Below are positions 1 through 9,411 of a DNA stretch of 64,000 bases, in pieces. How positions within the stretch are numbered: position 1 is the stretch's first letter; every line of letters starts with the position of its first letter. Position numbers and translations under genes: made by a program. The stretch is from a virus. The stretch spans positions 1 to 64,000 of the IMG/VR virus record IMGVR_UViG_3300042350_004632. One strand, written 5' to 3'. The notes under the pieces were generated by a model. That model worked only from the letters and a program-made list of their open reading frames with translations, made no database searches and had not been told where the DNA came from.

Positions 1-7
1 TGATAGA

Positions 8-877
8 ATGGAAGCTAATAGAAAGAGAGGTACTCAACTTGAAGCGAATAATCCTCAAAACTTACATGTTTTTGAAACAGGATATACAAAAAAGAATCAA
101 TATGATAATTTTACAGCTTTAACAAATAGAGATCCTGTTAAAGAATACAGATTAGTTGTAATGCCTGAGTATGTTACTTTAACTTATTCAGTTGTTATTT
201 TTACTAATCACTTAGAACAAAATAATAAAATTACAGAAGCATTTCAATATGCTGCAAATACATACTGGGGTGAGTCAGGTAGATTTCAATTTAGAGCTAA
301 TATAGAACAATTTGCTACATCTACTGAATATGCGGTTAATGAAGAAAGAACTACAAGAACTAATTTCACTATTACTTTAAATGGATATATTATTCCAGAT
401 ACAGTAAATAGAGATATATCATATCCAAAGAAATATGTTTCTAAAGCTCAAATTGTATTTAATCTAGAAACAGATGATACTGAAATATTCACTATAGGTA
501 CAGCCATTAAAGGTAGAAATAAATCTAAGGGTGTTAATTTCCCAACTCAAGCTCAAACAATCAACATTGTAGAAACTCCTAACGAGGCGTTAATTTACTT
601 AAGTACAATTGTAACTAAAACTGGAGCCAATTTATCATTACCTAGTAATAATACTATACGTGTTTTAAATAGTACTATATATGCGGCACCTTCACCATTA
701 CCTTCAACAAATAAAACAAATTTTGAAGTTATTATTAACTCAACATATATACCAAATAATTTGGTATTATCTGTAACCCAAAATGGAAGTAATATTGACA
801 TAGTTATCGACACAGCGAGTTTAGGATATAATTTAGTAACAACTGAAGGAATGTCAGTATTCGGTAAATTTGTTTAA
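8..877 (+). CDS. putative neck/tail-completion structural protein
   Basis: A 289-residue protein of mixed, beta-rich composition. Residues about 45-75 (EYRLVVMPEYVTLTYSVVIF and onward) resemble the pattern I associate with tail-completion or sheath-terminator proteins of T4-like phages, in which a 'typical voltage' strand is followed by an E-Q-x-N-K-I helix. It comes just before fibre genes and upstream of the sheath and tube genes, which fits a virion role. There is no in-frame stop between base 1 and the ATG at 8, so the real start could lie outside the window. The family assignment rests on pattern memory only; a generic structural protein is the safe reading. Confidence 0.45.
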   Translation: MEANRKRGTQLEANNPQNLHVFETGYTKKNQYDNFTALTNRDPVKEYRLVVMPEYVTLTYSVVIFTNHLEQNNKITEAFQYAANTYWGESGRFQFRANIEQFATSTEYAVNEERTTRTNFTITLNGYIIPDTVNRDISYPKKYVSKAQIVFNLETDDTEIFTIGTAIKGRNKSKGVNFPTQAQTINIVETPNEALIYLSTIVTKTGANLSLPSNNTIRVLNSTIYAAPSPLPSTNKTNFEVIINSTYIPNNLVLSVTQNGSNIDIVIDTASLGYNLVTTEGMSVFGKFV

Positions 878-882
878 AAAGT

Positions 883-2088
883 ATGAGTAATTTAATACAA
901 GGATATCAAATAGCAGTACCACTTCTATTAAGCGGAAGCGGTGGTTCTCTTTTATTTAGCGGAAGCTATTTAGAAGTATCAGGATATGTTTCTGCTTCAG
1001 AATTTAGAGGAGCAATACTTGGTACAGCTAGTTATGCTGAAACCGCTGTAACATCTTCATATCCTATCTCTACTACAGGTAATACTTTATTTTCTACACA
1101 TCCAAGAGCAGGTCGTGTATCAGAAGAATTAAATCCAGATCACTCTATATATTTTGGATTTGAAGCAGGAGATGGTGCTTTAACTAGTGTACATTCTATA
1201 TTCATGGGATATAGATCTGGATATGGAGCTCAAACAGCTTTATATTCAAACTTTTTTGGAGAAAATGCAGGTTATTCAGCTTCAGATGCTTCTTATTCAA
1301 ATATGTTTGGATCAAATGCTGGACAGTTCGCTTCTAATGCTCAATTTTCAAATTTTATAGGAACTGGAGCTGGTAAAAATGCTACTAATGCTAGTGCTTC
1401 TAACTTTTTAGGACCAACTGCTGGTAGAGATGCTATTAATGCTTCATATTCAAACTTTTTTGGAGAATTTTCTGGATTTAGAGCTACTAATGCTGATAAT
1501 TCAAACTTTTTTGGATACCACTCTGGTTATTCATCATCACAAGCTAGTCATTCCATTTTTATGGGATACCAAGTTGGTAAAAATGTTGGTGGAACAGGAG
1601 TAGGAGCTAATAATATTATTTTAGGTACAAATATAACTCTAGAAAATAATAGAAAAGATTCTATCAATATAGGATCCATTATATTTGCTACAGGATCTTA
1701 TTTTAGTGAATATGTAGATCCATATTCTGGATCAATGATGGGTAGAGTAGGTATTAATAAATCTCTTCCACTTTATAATTTTGATGTTTCTGGTTCAGGA
1801 AATTTTGATAATAATCTAACAGTTACTGGATCATTTGATATTAATATAAAAGATAATGTATTTTTAATTCGATCAGAAAGTCAAATTTTTGTTGAAATAT
1901 CTGGTTCTAACAATACTAATATATATAGTGATCTTTTTATTATAAAGAATTTCACAACAAAACAACCTGTACTTACTGTTAGTCAAAGTATTGTACAATT
2001 TGCTACTCAATCATCTAATCCTGCTGGAACTACTCAAGCAGGTTCAATATGGTTTACTTCTACAAACATGTATATTGGTTTAGATTGA
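883..2088 (+). CDS. tail fibre-like protein with 17-residue repeats
   Basis: A 401-residue virion-type protein. Residues about 100-215 hold six or more tandem 17-residue repeats of the form S-N-F-F-G-x-x-A-G-x-x-A-x-x-A-x-x, resembling the left-handed beta-roll heads of trimeric adhesins. The C-terminal part (GSGNFDNNLTVTGSF and onward) has the short beta-strand pattern of phage fibre shafts. It follows the upstream structural gene by 5 bases and precedes two more fibre-type genes. Likely a trimeric tail or baseplate fibre that contacts the host surface; the receptor cannot be read from the sequence. No intramolecular chaperone domain is visible. Confidence 0.6.
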   Translation: MSNLIQGYQIAVPLLLSGSGGSLLFSGSYLEVSGYVSASEFRGAILGTASYAETAVTSSYPISTTGNTLFSTHPRAGRVSEELNPDHSIYFGFEAGDGALTSVHSIFMGYRSGYGAQTALYSNFFGENAGYSASDASYSNMFGSNAGQFASNAQFSNFIGTGAGKNATNASASNFLGPTAGRDAINASYSNFFGEFSGFRATNADNSNFFGYHSGYSSSQASHSIFMGYQVGKNVGGTGVGANNIILGTNITLENNRKDSINIGSIIFATGSYFSEYVDPYSGSMMGRVGINKSLPLYNFDVSGSGNFDNNLTVTGSFDINIKDNVFLIRSESQIFVEISGSNNTNIYSDLFIIKNFTTKQPVLTVSQSIVQFATQSSNPAGTTQAGSIWFTSTNMYIGLD

Positions 2089-2129
2089 TTTTGATATTTA
2101 TTCATATTTATTAACAAATAAATACATAT

Positions 2130-3197
2130 ATGGCAACTTGGAAAAAAGTCGTTGTTTCTGGTAGTAATGCTGAACTCAATAAATTAAATGTTGGTGCTAA
2201 CCAACAAATTTCATCTTCAGTAGCAACTACTTTCCTTTCAGGTTCATTTAGTGGATCATTTGAAGGCAGTTTAAAATCTGATTTAGCTAACGCTAACCAA
2301 GCAAATATTGTTGGTTACAATACAATTACTGGTTTATTTAGTTATCAAGGAACAGGATCATTTACAGCTACAACAGCTTCTTATGTTACTGGATCTGGAG
2401 TTTATGGTCCATACGGATCTAATAGTATATTATCTGCGTCATTTGCAGTCACAGCTGCTTATGCTTCTAATGTTCCTGATACTGCTTCATATGCTTTACA
2501 AGCGTTAAGTGCTTCATATGCAACATCTGCTTCTTCAGCAGTAAATGCTAATACAGCATCTTATGTTTTACAAGCAGTAAGTGCATCATTTGCAACTAAT
2601 GCCTCTACTGCTTCTTTTGTCTTACAAGCAGTAAGTGCTTCATTTGCTACAAAAGCTACAACAGCTGATTCTGCCTCATTTATTGGTGGAGCAGTAACAA
2701 ATAATACAGATAATAGGATATTAACAGCTACAGGTGGTGGATCAATTAATGGTGAATCAAATTTAACATTTGATGGTTCAACATTAACAGTAACAGGTAA
2801 TACAGTTATGACTGGTGACTTAACAGTTGCTGGTACAGCTAGTTTCTCAAACCAAACATCACTTTTAATAGCTGATAGATTTATATTATTAGCTTCTGGC
2901 TCTACTAGTTTAACAGATGCTGGTATTATAGCATCATCAGGAGGATTATCAGGTTCAGCTTGGTATTTAGAAGCTGGTTCTGCTGGTTCAACAGGTCCAT
3001 ATGGTAGATGGGCAACAGCTTTTGATCTTCACGCTAGTGCTTCAGTAGCTACACCTGATGAATTTGCTGTAACAGCTAAATTATCAGCTGCTTCTGCTCC
3101 AAGTGATGCTGTACCTCCAACATGGGGTAGTGGATCAAACGGAGGTGGTAATATATGGGTTAAACAAGATACAGGTGACATTTATATATGGGCCTAA
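2130..3197 (+). CDS. tail fibre-like protein (WKKVVVSGS N-terminus)
   Basis: A 355-residue protein beginning MATWKKVVVSGSNAELN, nearly the same N-terminus as the S74-type fibre at 3526-5505, so the two probably share a virion attachment module. Residues about 105-180 contain Ala/Ser-rich repeats (ASYALQALSASYATSAS), typical of thin fibre shafts. The end (GGNIWVKQDTGDIYIWA) resembles the short tip seen in many environmental phage fibres. A CATATTTATT motif lies about 20 bases before the ATG. No S74 domain is present, so folding or trimerisation must rely on another part. Fibre identity is inferred from composition and context. Confidence 0.6.
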   Translation: MATWKKVVVSGSNAELNKLNVGANQQISSSVATTFLSGSFSGSFEGSLKSDLANANQANIVGYNTITGLFSYQGTGSFTATTASYVTGSGVYGPYGSNSILSASFAVTAAYASNVPDTASYALQALSASYATSASSAVNANTASYVLQAVSASFATNASTASFVLQAVSASFATKATTADSASFIGGAVTNNTDNRILTATGGGSINGESNLTFDGSTLTVTGNTVMTGDLTVAGTASFSNQTSLLIADRFILLASGSTSLTDAGIIASSGGLSGSAWYLEAGSAGSTGPYGRWATAFDLHASASVATPDEFAVTAKLSAASAPSDAVPPTWGSGSNGGGNIWVKQDTGDIYIWA

Positions 3198-3217
3198 TAA
3201 ATAAAATAAAATCAGTT

Positions 3218-3421
3218 ATGGCTTTTACAACAAACAATTTGGTGACAAAAAATAAAGTAGAGGAGCCTGTAAAGATTTCTCTACCTTCATCTAACTTAAC
3301 TAAGAGTGAAGTTGAACTTTTATTAATGATGATTAAAGAATCTCATTTTAAAGGAGAACATATACAAAAAGTATATGAGTTAACTTTAAAGCTTCAAACT
3401 TATTATACTCAACTACCCTAG
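3218..3421 (+). CDS. small hypothetical protein
   Basis: A 67-residue protein if translation starts at the ATG at 3218. An in-frame ATG at 3188 would give 77 residues but overlaps the end of the preceding fibre gene. The later start has an A-rich leader typical of this genome. The C-terminal half is predicted helical (LTKSEVELLLMMIKESHFKG). No family recognised. It sits between two fibre genes, so a small virion or assembly role is possible but unproven. Confidence 0.5.
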   Translation: MAFTTNNLVTKNKVEEPVKISLPSSNLTKSEVELLLMMIKESHFKGEHIQKVYELTLKLQTYYTQLP

Positions 3422-3525
3422 TAGTATATTTATATACACAACCACTGTTGGCCCGTAAGGGAAGTAGGCATATACACGGCATAAAGTGTATGTATCTAAC
3501 CACAGATATAAATTGTTAAAATAAC
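3422..3525 (+). promoter_or_regulatory. intergenic leader with TATATTTATATA motif and hairpin
   Basis: The gap before the S74 fibre gene starts with TATATTTATATA at 3425-3436, a match to the promoter-like motif repeated through this genome, though no TTTG box lies 20 bases upstream. About 90 bases remain before the ATG, unusually long here. That leader contains an ATACAC/GTGTAT stem around an 8-base loop near 3473-3494 and a GC-richer patch (GGCCCGTAAGGGAAG). It could be a structured 5' leader; function unknown. Confidence 0.35.
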
Positions 3526-5505
3526 ATGCCAAATTGGAAAAAAGTCATTGTTAGTGGCTCTAACGCCTTATTAAACTCATTAGCTGTTACAACTAATATA
3601 ACAGCAACCTCATTCACAGGATCTTTACTAGGTACAGCTTCATTTGCCACTAGCGCATCGTTTACAGCAACAGCATCGTTTGCTACTAGTGCATCATTTG
3701 CAACAAGTGCATCGTTTGCATTAAATGGAGGTGTAACACAACTACTAGCAGGACCAAATGTAACATTATCACCAACAAATGGTTTAGGACAAGTTACAGT
3801 TTCATCAACTAGTGGTGGAGGTGGATTTAATACTGCAACAGGATCTTACGGTAGTTTTTACGATACTACAACTCAAACTAATGTAGCAGGTACCGCTCGC
3901 TCAATGTCTTTCAATACGACAGATATTACAAATGGAGTATCAATATCAGGATCAACAAATCCTTTTAACACTTATATCAAGACTGAAAATGCAGGTGTAT
4001 ATGATATACAATTTTCTGCTCAAGTAGATAAAACAGATAGTGGTACAGATGAAATATGGATTTGGTTAAGAAAAAATGGAACAAATTTACAAGATACTGC
4101 AACATCAATACAATTAACTGGTAACGGAGATCATTATGTAGCAGCATGGAATTTCTTTGTTAATTCAGCTGCAAATGATTATTATCAATTAATGTGGTAT
4201 TCACCTGATGCTAACGTACGCTTACACGCAGAACCTGGATTTGGAGTAGTACCAGGTATTCCTTCAGTAATAGCAACAGTTAATAGAGTAGATCAATTCT
4301 TAAGTAATACAGGATCGTTTAGTGGATCTTTTACTGGTTCATTGTTTGGAACATCATCATGGGCATCAAACGCTATAACAGCATCCTATGTTCTCAATGC
4401 TGTAAGTGCATCGTTTGCATCAACAGCATCTTCTATAAATACTCTATATCAAAACGTAATAATAACTGGATCATTAACAGTAGGATCTTCATCATTAGGA
4501 GCAAGTGAAAATACTATAACATTAGGAGCTAGAGATACAGCAAATGAAGGAGGCCAAATTGGCTTTAATGCCCCTGGAGGAACTTATACTTCAGCTTCAT
4601 TTATTGATAACTGGTCAAACTCTCATCGCATATTAGTCGGCACTAATGCTAGTAGTACCGCATTGATTGCTCAATGGAATTTGCATTCTAAACAAATGCA
4701 ACTCCCAGCTTATACTGCCGCTTCTTCATTTGTGGGAACAGCTACAGCAAATTTAGCAGTAGATTCTGGTGGAAATGTCATAACAGTAGCTACAGCTGCT
4801 TCTCCATTCCCTTATACAGGAAACGCAGTCATAACTGGTTCTTTAACAGTGACCCAACCAATTTATGTTCCTATAAATGGAGCTATGTATTTCCAAGGAG
4901 GAGATGACGCCGCACTTTATGATGTCAACATAGTAAATACTATGGGTATATACGGTGTGCAGGATATTACAGTAGGAGCTGTAAAATTAGGAAGTAATGG
5001 ACCAACCTTATATGGTTCAGGTAGTAGACTTGGAATAGGAACCATAACACCATTATATGCTTTAGATATTAATGCTAATACATTAACTGGAGCTAGAGTA
5101 TATAGTGGTTCATTAGCAGTAGGTAATATTATCCCTAGTGCAACAGTGGGCAGAATAGATGCTTCTAACGATATAGTAGCATATTCAACATCAGATATTA
5201 ATTTTAAGGAAAATATAACTCCAATCAATAATGCCTTAGAAAAAATAAATAAAATAGGTGGGTATGAATTTGATTGGAAACAAAATGAAGATCTAATCAA
5301 ATTTCATGGTTTTTCAGGTCATGATATAGGAGTAATAGCTCAAGAAATTGAAGAAATTTTACCTGAAATAATAACAATAAGAGATAATGGATATAAAGCT
5401 GTCAAATATGAAAAAATAGTTCCACTATTAATTGAAGCTATAAAAGAACTATCATCTAAAGTTAAAGAATTAGAAAACATCATAAAAATAAATAAAAGAT
5501 TCTAA
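3526..5505 (+). CDS. tail fibre with C-terminal peptidase S74 chaperone domain
   Basis: A 659-residue fibre. It begins MPNWKKVIVSGSNALLN, paralogous to the gene at 2130. Residues about 30-70 are Ala/Ser/Phe repeats (ASFATSASF). A jelly-roll-like domain lies near 105-260. The C-terminus from about 556 is a peptidase S74 intramolecular chaperone: S-D-I-N-F-K supplies the Ser (556) and Lys (561) of the self-cleavage dyad, followed by the usual IGVIAQEIEEILPE and KIVPLLIEAIKEL segments and a coiled coil. In known S74 fibres this domain trimerises the fibre and cleaves itself off before the Ser. A receptor-binding fibre is the likely role. Confidence 0.85.
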   Translation: MPNWKKVIVSGSNALLNSLAVTTNITATSFTGSLLGTASFATSASFTATASFATSASFATSASFALNGGVTQLLAGPNVTLSPTNGLGQVTVSSTSGGGGFNTATGSYGSFYDTTTQTNVAGTARSMSFNTTDITNGVSISGSTNPFNTYIKTENAGVYDIQFSAQVDKTDSGTDEIWIWLRKNGTNLQDTATSIQLTGNGDHYVAAWNFFVNSAANDYYQLMWYSPDANVRLHAEPGFGVVPGIPSVIATVNRVDQFLSNTGSFSGSFTGSLFGTSSWASNAITASYVLNAVSASFASTASSINTLYQNVIITGSLTVGSSSLGASENTITLGARDTANEGGQIGFNAPGGTYTSASFIDNWSNSHRILVGTNASSTALIAQWNLHSKQMQLPAYTAASSFVGTATANLAVDSGGNVITVATAASPFPYTGNAVITGSLTVTQPIYVPINGAMYFQGGDDAALYDVNIVNTMGIYGVQDITVGAVKLGSNGPTLYGSGSRLGIGTITPLYALDINANTLTGARVYSGSLAVGNIIPSATVGRIDASNDIVAYSTSDINFKENITPINNALEKINKIGGYEFDWKQNEDLIKFHGFSGHDIGVIAQEIEEILPEIITIRDNGYKAVKYEKIVPLLIEAIKELSSKVKELENIIKINKRF

Positions 5506-5509
5506 TGTT

Positions 5510-8500
5510 ATGGCTTTACCAGCAGCTAGTGGCTCTATATCAATCAGCTCTATAAATACTATTTTAGGGAGAGCAGCTAGTACTGCTAACTCTTCTTTAG
5601 CTGGTGGTATAATTCCTCAAACTGGATCTTTATTTTATTTAGGAGCACAAAGTGGTAGTCTTAATCAAACAGCACCTCATGCTATGAGTGAATGGTGGGG
5701 ATATGATACAACACCAACACCAACAACTTCTCCAAGTGTTACTCCATCAATTAGTATTAGTGTAACACCTTCTGTTAGTGTCTCACGTACACCAAGTGTA
5801 ACACCTAGTATCACTATAAGTAACTCAATATCAAATACTCCAAGCATAACTGTAAGTACTTCTATTAGCAACACTCCAAGTATTACTCCAAGTATAACTG
5901 TAAGTAATTCTATTAGTAATACTCCAAGTATATCAATTAGTAAATCTATAAGTAACACTCCAAGTATCACACCAAGTATTTCTATAAGTGCTACTCCATC
6001 TGTTACTCCAAGTATTAGTATTAGTAAATCAATATCAAATACTCCAAGTGTTACTTTCACACCAAGTATAACACCAAGTATTAGTATTAGTGCTACTCCA
6101 AGTATTACACCAAGTATTTCAATTAGTAAATCAATAAGTAACACACCAAGTATTACTGTAAGCACTTCTATTAGTAACACACCAAGTGTGACACCAAGTA
6201 TTTCAATTAGTGCTACACCTAGTATTACTATAAGTAACTCTGTAAGTAACACACCAAGTATAACTGTTAGTAACTCAATAAGCAATACACCTAGTATTTC
6301 TATTAGTCCATCATTTAGTAATACTCCATCTGTAACACCTAGTATATCAATTAGTGCTACACCTTCTGTAACACCAAGTATATCAATTAGTAAATCTATT
6401 AGTAATACTCCAAGTATTTCAATTAGTAAATCAATATCAAATACTCCATCTGTTACTCCATCTATTAGTATTAGTGCTACACCTAGTGTAACTCCATCTA
6501 TCAGTATTAGTCCATCATTTAGCAATACTCCAAGTGTTACTTTCACTCCAAGTGTAACACCAAGCATTTCTATTAGTGCTACTCCAAGTGTGACACCAAG
6601 TATTTCTATTAGTAAATCTATATCTAATACACCAAGTATATCAATTAGTAAATCAATAAGTAACACACCAAGTATTACTTTCACTCCAAGTATCAGTATT
6701 AGTAATACACCTAGTATTTCAATTAGTCCATCTATTAGTAACACACCAAGTATTAGTATTAGTAAATCAATATCTAATACACCAAGTATTAGCATTAGTC
6801 CATCATTTAGCAATACTCCATCTGTTACTCCATCTGTTAGTATTAGTGCTACACCTAGTGTTACACCAAGTATTAGTATAAGTCCTTCATTTAGCAATAC
6901 TCCAAGTGTTACTTTCACACCTAGTGTTACACCTAGTATTTCCATTAGTGCTACTCCAAGTGTAACACCTTCTATTAGCATAAGTGCTACTCCAAGTGTT
7001 ACACCTAGTATAACAATAAGTAACTCAATTAGTAACACACCAAGTATTAGTATTAGTAAATCAATATCTAATACTCCAAGTATAACAGTATCTAGATCAA
7101 TTAGTAACACACCTAGTGTCACACCAAGTATTAGTATTAGTAAATCAATATCTAATACTCCAAGTATATCAATAAGTAAATCAATATCAAATACTCCAAG
7201 TGTAACACCTTCTATTAGCATAAGTGCTACTCCAAGTGTCACACCAAGTATTTCAATAAGTAAATCAATATCAAATACACCTAGTATAACTGTAAGTAAC
7301 TCAATCAGTAACACTCCAAGTATTACACCTAGTATTTCCATAAGTGCTACTCCAAGTGTGACACCAAGTATTTCTATTAGTAAATCTATATCTAATACAC
7401 CAAGTATTAGTATTAGTCCATCTATTAGTAACACACCAAGTATTACTTTCACTCCAAGTATAACACCAAGTATTAGTATTAGTGCAACACCTAGTGTTAC
7501 ACCAAGTATATCAATTAGTAAATCAATAAGTAACACACCAAGTATTTCAATAAGTAAATCAATATCAAATACTCCAAGTGTAACACCTTCTATTAGCATA
7601 AGTGCTACTCCAAGTGTCACACCAAGTATTAGTATTAGTAAATCAATTAGTAATACACCTAGTATTACTTTCACTCCAAGTATAACACCAAGTATTAGTA
7701 TTAGTCCATCATTTAGCAATACACCTTCTATAACACCAACTCGAACACCATCTGTAACTCCTTCAACTACAAAAGCTTATAATTCATTCTTGTTAGCATA
7801 TGATGCTTCAAATGGATATACAGCTTGTACTAACTATCCAACATTATTCACTAACACTTATTACACTGATCCAAATATTAGTGTAATAGATAATAGTGTG
7901 ACAATATATCAAAACACTGCATTAACTAATGTAGCAGGAAATGGATTCTATTCTGATGGAACTAATTTCTATGAAATTAGTGGAGGAACTGGATTACTTG
8001 CTAATAAGACATCTTGTACACCACCATCTGTCACTCCAAGTGTAACACCTAGTGTAACACCTAGTATTTCAATAAGTAAATCAATAAGTAACACACCAAG
8101 TGTTACACCAAGTATTACACCAAGTATTACACCAAGTATATCAATAAGTAAATCTATTAGTAATACACCTAGTATAACAGTAAGTACATCAATTAGTAAC
8201 ACACCTAGTGTTACACCTAGTACATCAATTAGTAACACACCTAGTGTTACACCTAGTATATCAATTAGTGCAACACCTTCTGTAACACCAAGTATATCAA
8301 TTAGTAAATCTATTAGTAATACTCCAAGTGTTACTTTCACACCAAGTATTTCTATTAGTAAATCAATATCAAATACTCCAAGTATATCAATAAGTAAATC
8401 TATTAGTAACACACCTAGTGTCACACCAAGTATTTCTATTAGTAAATCAATATCAAATACTCCAAGTATATCAATAAGTAAATCTATTAGTAACACACCT

Positions 8501-9103
8501 AGTGTAACACCAAGTATTTCAATTAGTAAATCAATTAGTAACACACCTAGTATATCAATTAGTAAATCTATTAGTAACACACCTAGTGTAACACCAAGTA
8601 TTTCAATTAGTAAATCAATTAGTAACACACCTAGTATATCAATTAGTAAATCTATTAGTAACACACCTAGTAAAACACCTAGTATAACAGTAAGTAAATC
8701 TATTAGTCCATCATTTAGTAATACTCCAACTAACACACCTAGTAAAACACCTAGTACATCAGTACAAACATTTACAGTTAATATTTACGCTAAAACAGCT
8801 ACTTCTTTTGCAACCACAGTTGCATTATGGACTTCAACTGATAATGTTAACTGGACTAGACGTGGTTCTGCTATGGGTACAGGTTGTGTAGTTAAATATG
8901 GTCCTGTTAGTATAGCTAGTGGTACAACGATATACTATCAAGTAGCTGCAAACACTGGTACCCCACCATCCAATAATTCTTATCTACATGGCTCAAATAC
9001 AACTACAACATGTCCAGCATCAGCAAGTTCAATTTGTGTAGGATCATTTGTTGTGACAGCGAATACTAATAGAGCACTTACAGCGCAAGAAGTAGTTTGT
9101 TAA
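5510..9103 (+). CDS. giant Ser/Thr/Pro/Ile-repeat fibre protein
   Basis: A 1197-residue protein. Residues 1-67 (GSISISSINTILGR ... MSEWWGYD) match the N-terminal pattern of phage tail proteins. Residues about 68-753 and 838-1085 are degenerate repeats built on four-residue blocks (TPSI, SISK, SISN, TPSV). A globular insert with three Cys lies at about 754-837. A C-terminal domain at about 1086-1197 (NIYAKTATSF ... TNRALTAQEVVC) is almost copied in the gene at 22061-25387. Lys, Asp and Glu are scarce in the repeats. The composition is mucin-like and could be a long stalk or an O-glycosylation target. The virion location is inferred from context. Confidence 0.6.
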   Translation: MALPAASGSISISSINTILGRAASTANSSLAGGIIPQTGSLFYLGAQSGSLNQTAPHAMSEWWGYDTTPTPTTSPSVTPSISISVTPSVSVSRTPSVTPSITISNSISNTPSITVSTSISNTPSITPSITVSNSISNTPSISISKSISNTPSITPSISISATPSVTPSISISKSISNTPSVTFTPSITPSISISATPSITPSISISKSISNTPSITVSTSISNTPSVTPSISISATPSITISNSVSNTPSITVSNSISNTPSISISPSFSNTPSVTPSISISATPSVTPSISISKSISNTPSISISKSISNTPSVTPSISISATPSVTPSISISPSFSNTPSVTFTPSVTPSISISATPSVTPSISISKSISNTPSISISKSISNTPSITFTPSISISNTPSISISPSISNTPSISISKSISNTPSISISPSFSNTPSVTPSVSISATPSVTPSISISPSFSNTPSVTFTPSVTPSISISATPSVTPSISISATPSVTPSITISNSISNTPSISISKSISNTPSITVSRSISNTPSVTPSISISKSISNTPSISISKSISNTPSVTPSISISATPSVTPSISISKSISNTPSITVSNSISNTPSITPSISISATPSVTPSISISKSISNTPSISISPSISNTPSITFTPSITPSISISATPSVTPSISISKSISNTPSISISKSISNTPSVTPSISISATPSVTPSISISKSISNTPSITFTPSITPSISISPSFSNTPSITPTRTPSVTPSTTKAYNSFLLAYDASNGYTACTNYPTLFTNTYYTDPNISVIDNSVTIYQNTALTNVAGNGFYSDGTNFYEISGGTGLLANKTSCTPPSVTPSVTPSVTPSISISKSISNTPSVTPSITPSITPSISISKSISNTPSITVSTSISNTPSVTPSTSISNTPSVTPSISISATPSVTPSISISKSISNTPSVTFTPSISISKSISNTPSISISKSISNTPSVTPSISISKSISNTPSISISKSISNTPSVTPSISISKSISNTPSISISKSISNTPSVTPSISISKSISNTPSISISKSISNTPSKTPSITVSKSISPSFSNTPTNTPSKTPSTSVQTFTVNIYAKTATSFATTVALWTSTDNVNWTRRGSAMGTGCVVKYGPVSIASGTTIYYQVAANTGTPPSNNSYLHGSNTTTTCPASASSICVGSFVVTANTNRALTAQEVVC
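5710..7770 (+). repeat. degenerate 12-bp-period coding repeat (TPS/SIS)
   Basis: About 2 kb of tandem coding repeat made from four-residue (12-base) blocks, most often T-P-S-I/V, S-I-S-K/A and S-I-S-N, often joined as 12-residue units. Ser, Ile and Pro codons vary freely between copies, so the protein pattern is much better conserved than the DNA. It resumes at about 8020-8765 in the same gene and recurs at 22760-24425, 24720-25045, 50860-51000 and 51530-51740. Units are not separated by unique spacers, so this is not CRISPR. Confidence 0.9.
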
Positions 9104-9119
9104 AATAAAGATTTGGTTG
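8767..9119 (+). repeat. duplicated 3' module, copy 1 (second copy 25052-25404)
   Basis: The last ~112 codons of this giant repeat gene and the bases just past its stop are closely repeated at the end of the second giant repeat gene (about 25052-25404). Shared protein stretches include DNVNWTRRGSAMGTGCVVKY and VVTANTNRALTAQE. Identity runs past the stop codon through AAAATAAAGATTTGGTT, which carries the TTTG box of a predicted promoter. Duplication or gene conversion is the simplest explanation. Confidence 0.85.
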
Positions 9120-9143
9120 TTTTCTAAAAATATTATATATTTA
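9112..9143 (+). promoter_or_regulatory. predicted Bacteroidota-type promoter
   Basis: TTTG at 9112-9115, then exactly 20 bases, then TATATTTA at 9136-9143, matching the -33 TTTG and -7 TAnnTTTG arrangement known for Bacteroidota. The ATG of the next gene is at 9169. The -33 box lies in the segment duplicated at 25396. Confidence 0.6.
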
Positions 9144-9168
9144 TATATGTAAACCAAAAAATAAAAAT

Positions 9169-9408
9169 ATGTTAACCATTATTATTGTATTAGTACTCGC
9201 CGCTGCTCTTATTTTTTTCCTTACAAAAAAAGGTAAAATTGCTGACACTAACCACAACAACATTCCTGATGTGATTGAAACTAAAGTAGAAGCAGTTGTA
9301 GCTGAAGTTAAAGAAGAAATTAAAAAAGTAAAAAAATCAATTGCTAAATCAACAGCTAAACCAGCTGCAAAAGCCCCAGCTAAAAAAGCAGTAAAAAAAT
9401 CAAAATAA
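9169..9408 (+). CDS. small membrane protein with Lys/Ala-rich tail
   Basis: A 79-residue protein. Residues 2-18 form a single N-terminal transmembrane helix (LTIIIVLVLAAALIFFL). This is followed by DTNHNNIPD, which resembles the Asp/Asn calcium-binding loop of thrombospondin type 3 repeats, then an acidic-to-basic helix, and a tail rich in Lys, Ala and Pro (KPAAKAPAKKAVKKSK) like the nucleic-acid-binding tails of histone H1-like proteins. It follows a predicted promoter and lies 3 bases from the next gene. No function is known; a membrane anchor for DNA, virions or another protein is conceivable. Confidence 0.6.
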   Translation: MLTIIIVLVLAAALIFFLTKKGKIADTNHNNIPDVIETKVEAVVAEVKEEIKKVKKSIAKSTAKPAAKAPAKKAVKKSK

Positions 9409-9411
9409 TAT

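Noticed and set aside
2308-2508. 66-residue + strand frame inside the fibre gene at 2130
   Set aside because: It is a Leu-rich out-of-frame shadow of the Ala/Ser repeat with no ribosome site.
5677-7719. Very long open frame on the - strand opposite the first giant repeat gene, and similar ones at 7969-8736, 22651-23286, 23629-24375 and 24652-24990
   Set aside because: They mirror the TPS/SIS repeat, which lacks stops on the other strand. They give monotonous LLI/LGV repeats, have no start signals, and oppose every real gene.
5710-8765. CRISPR-like or diversity-generating repeat array
   Set aside because: Repeats are in-frame coding blocks without unique spacers, and no Cas gene or reverse transcriptase is present in the window.
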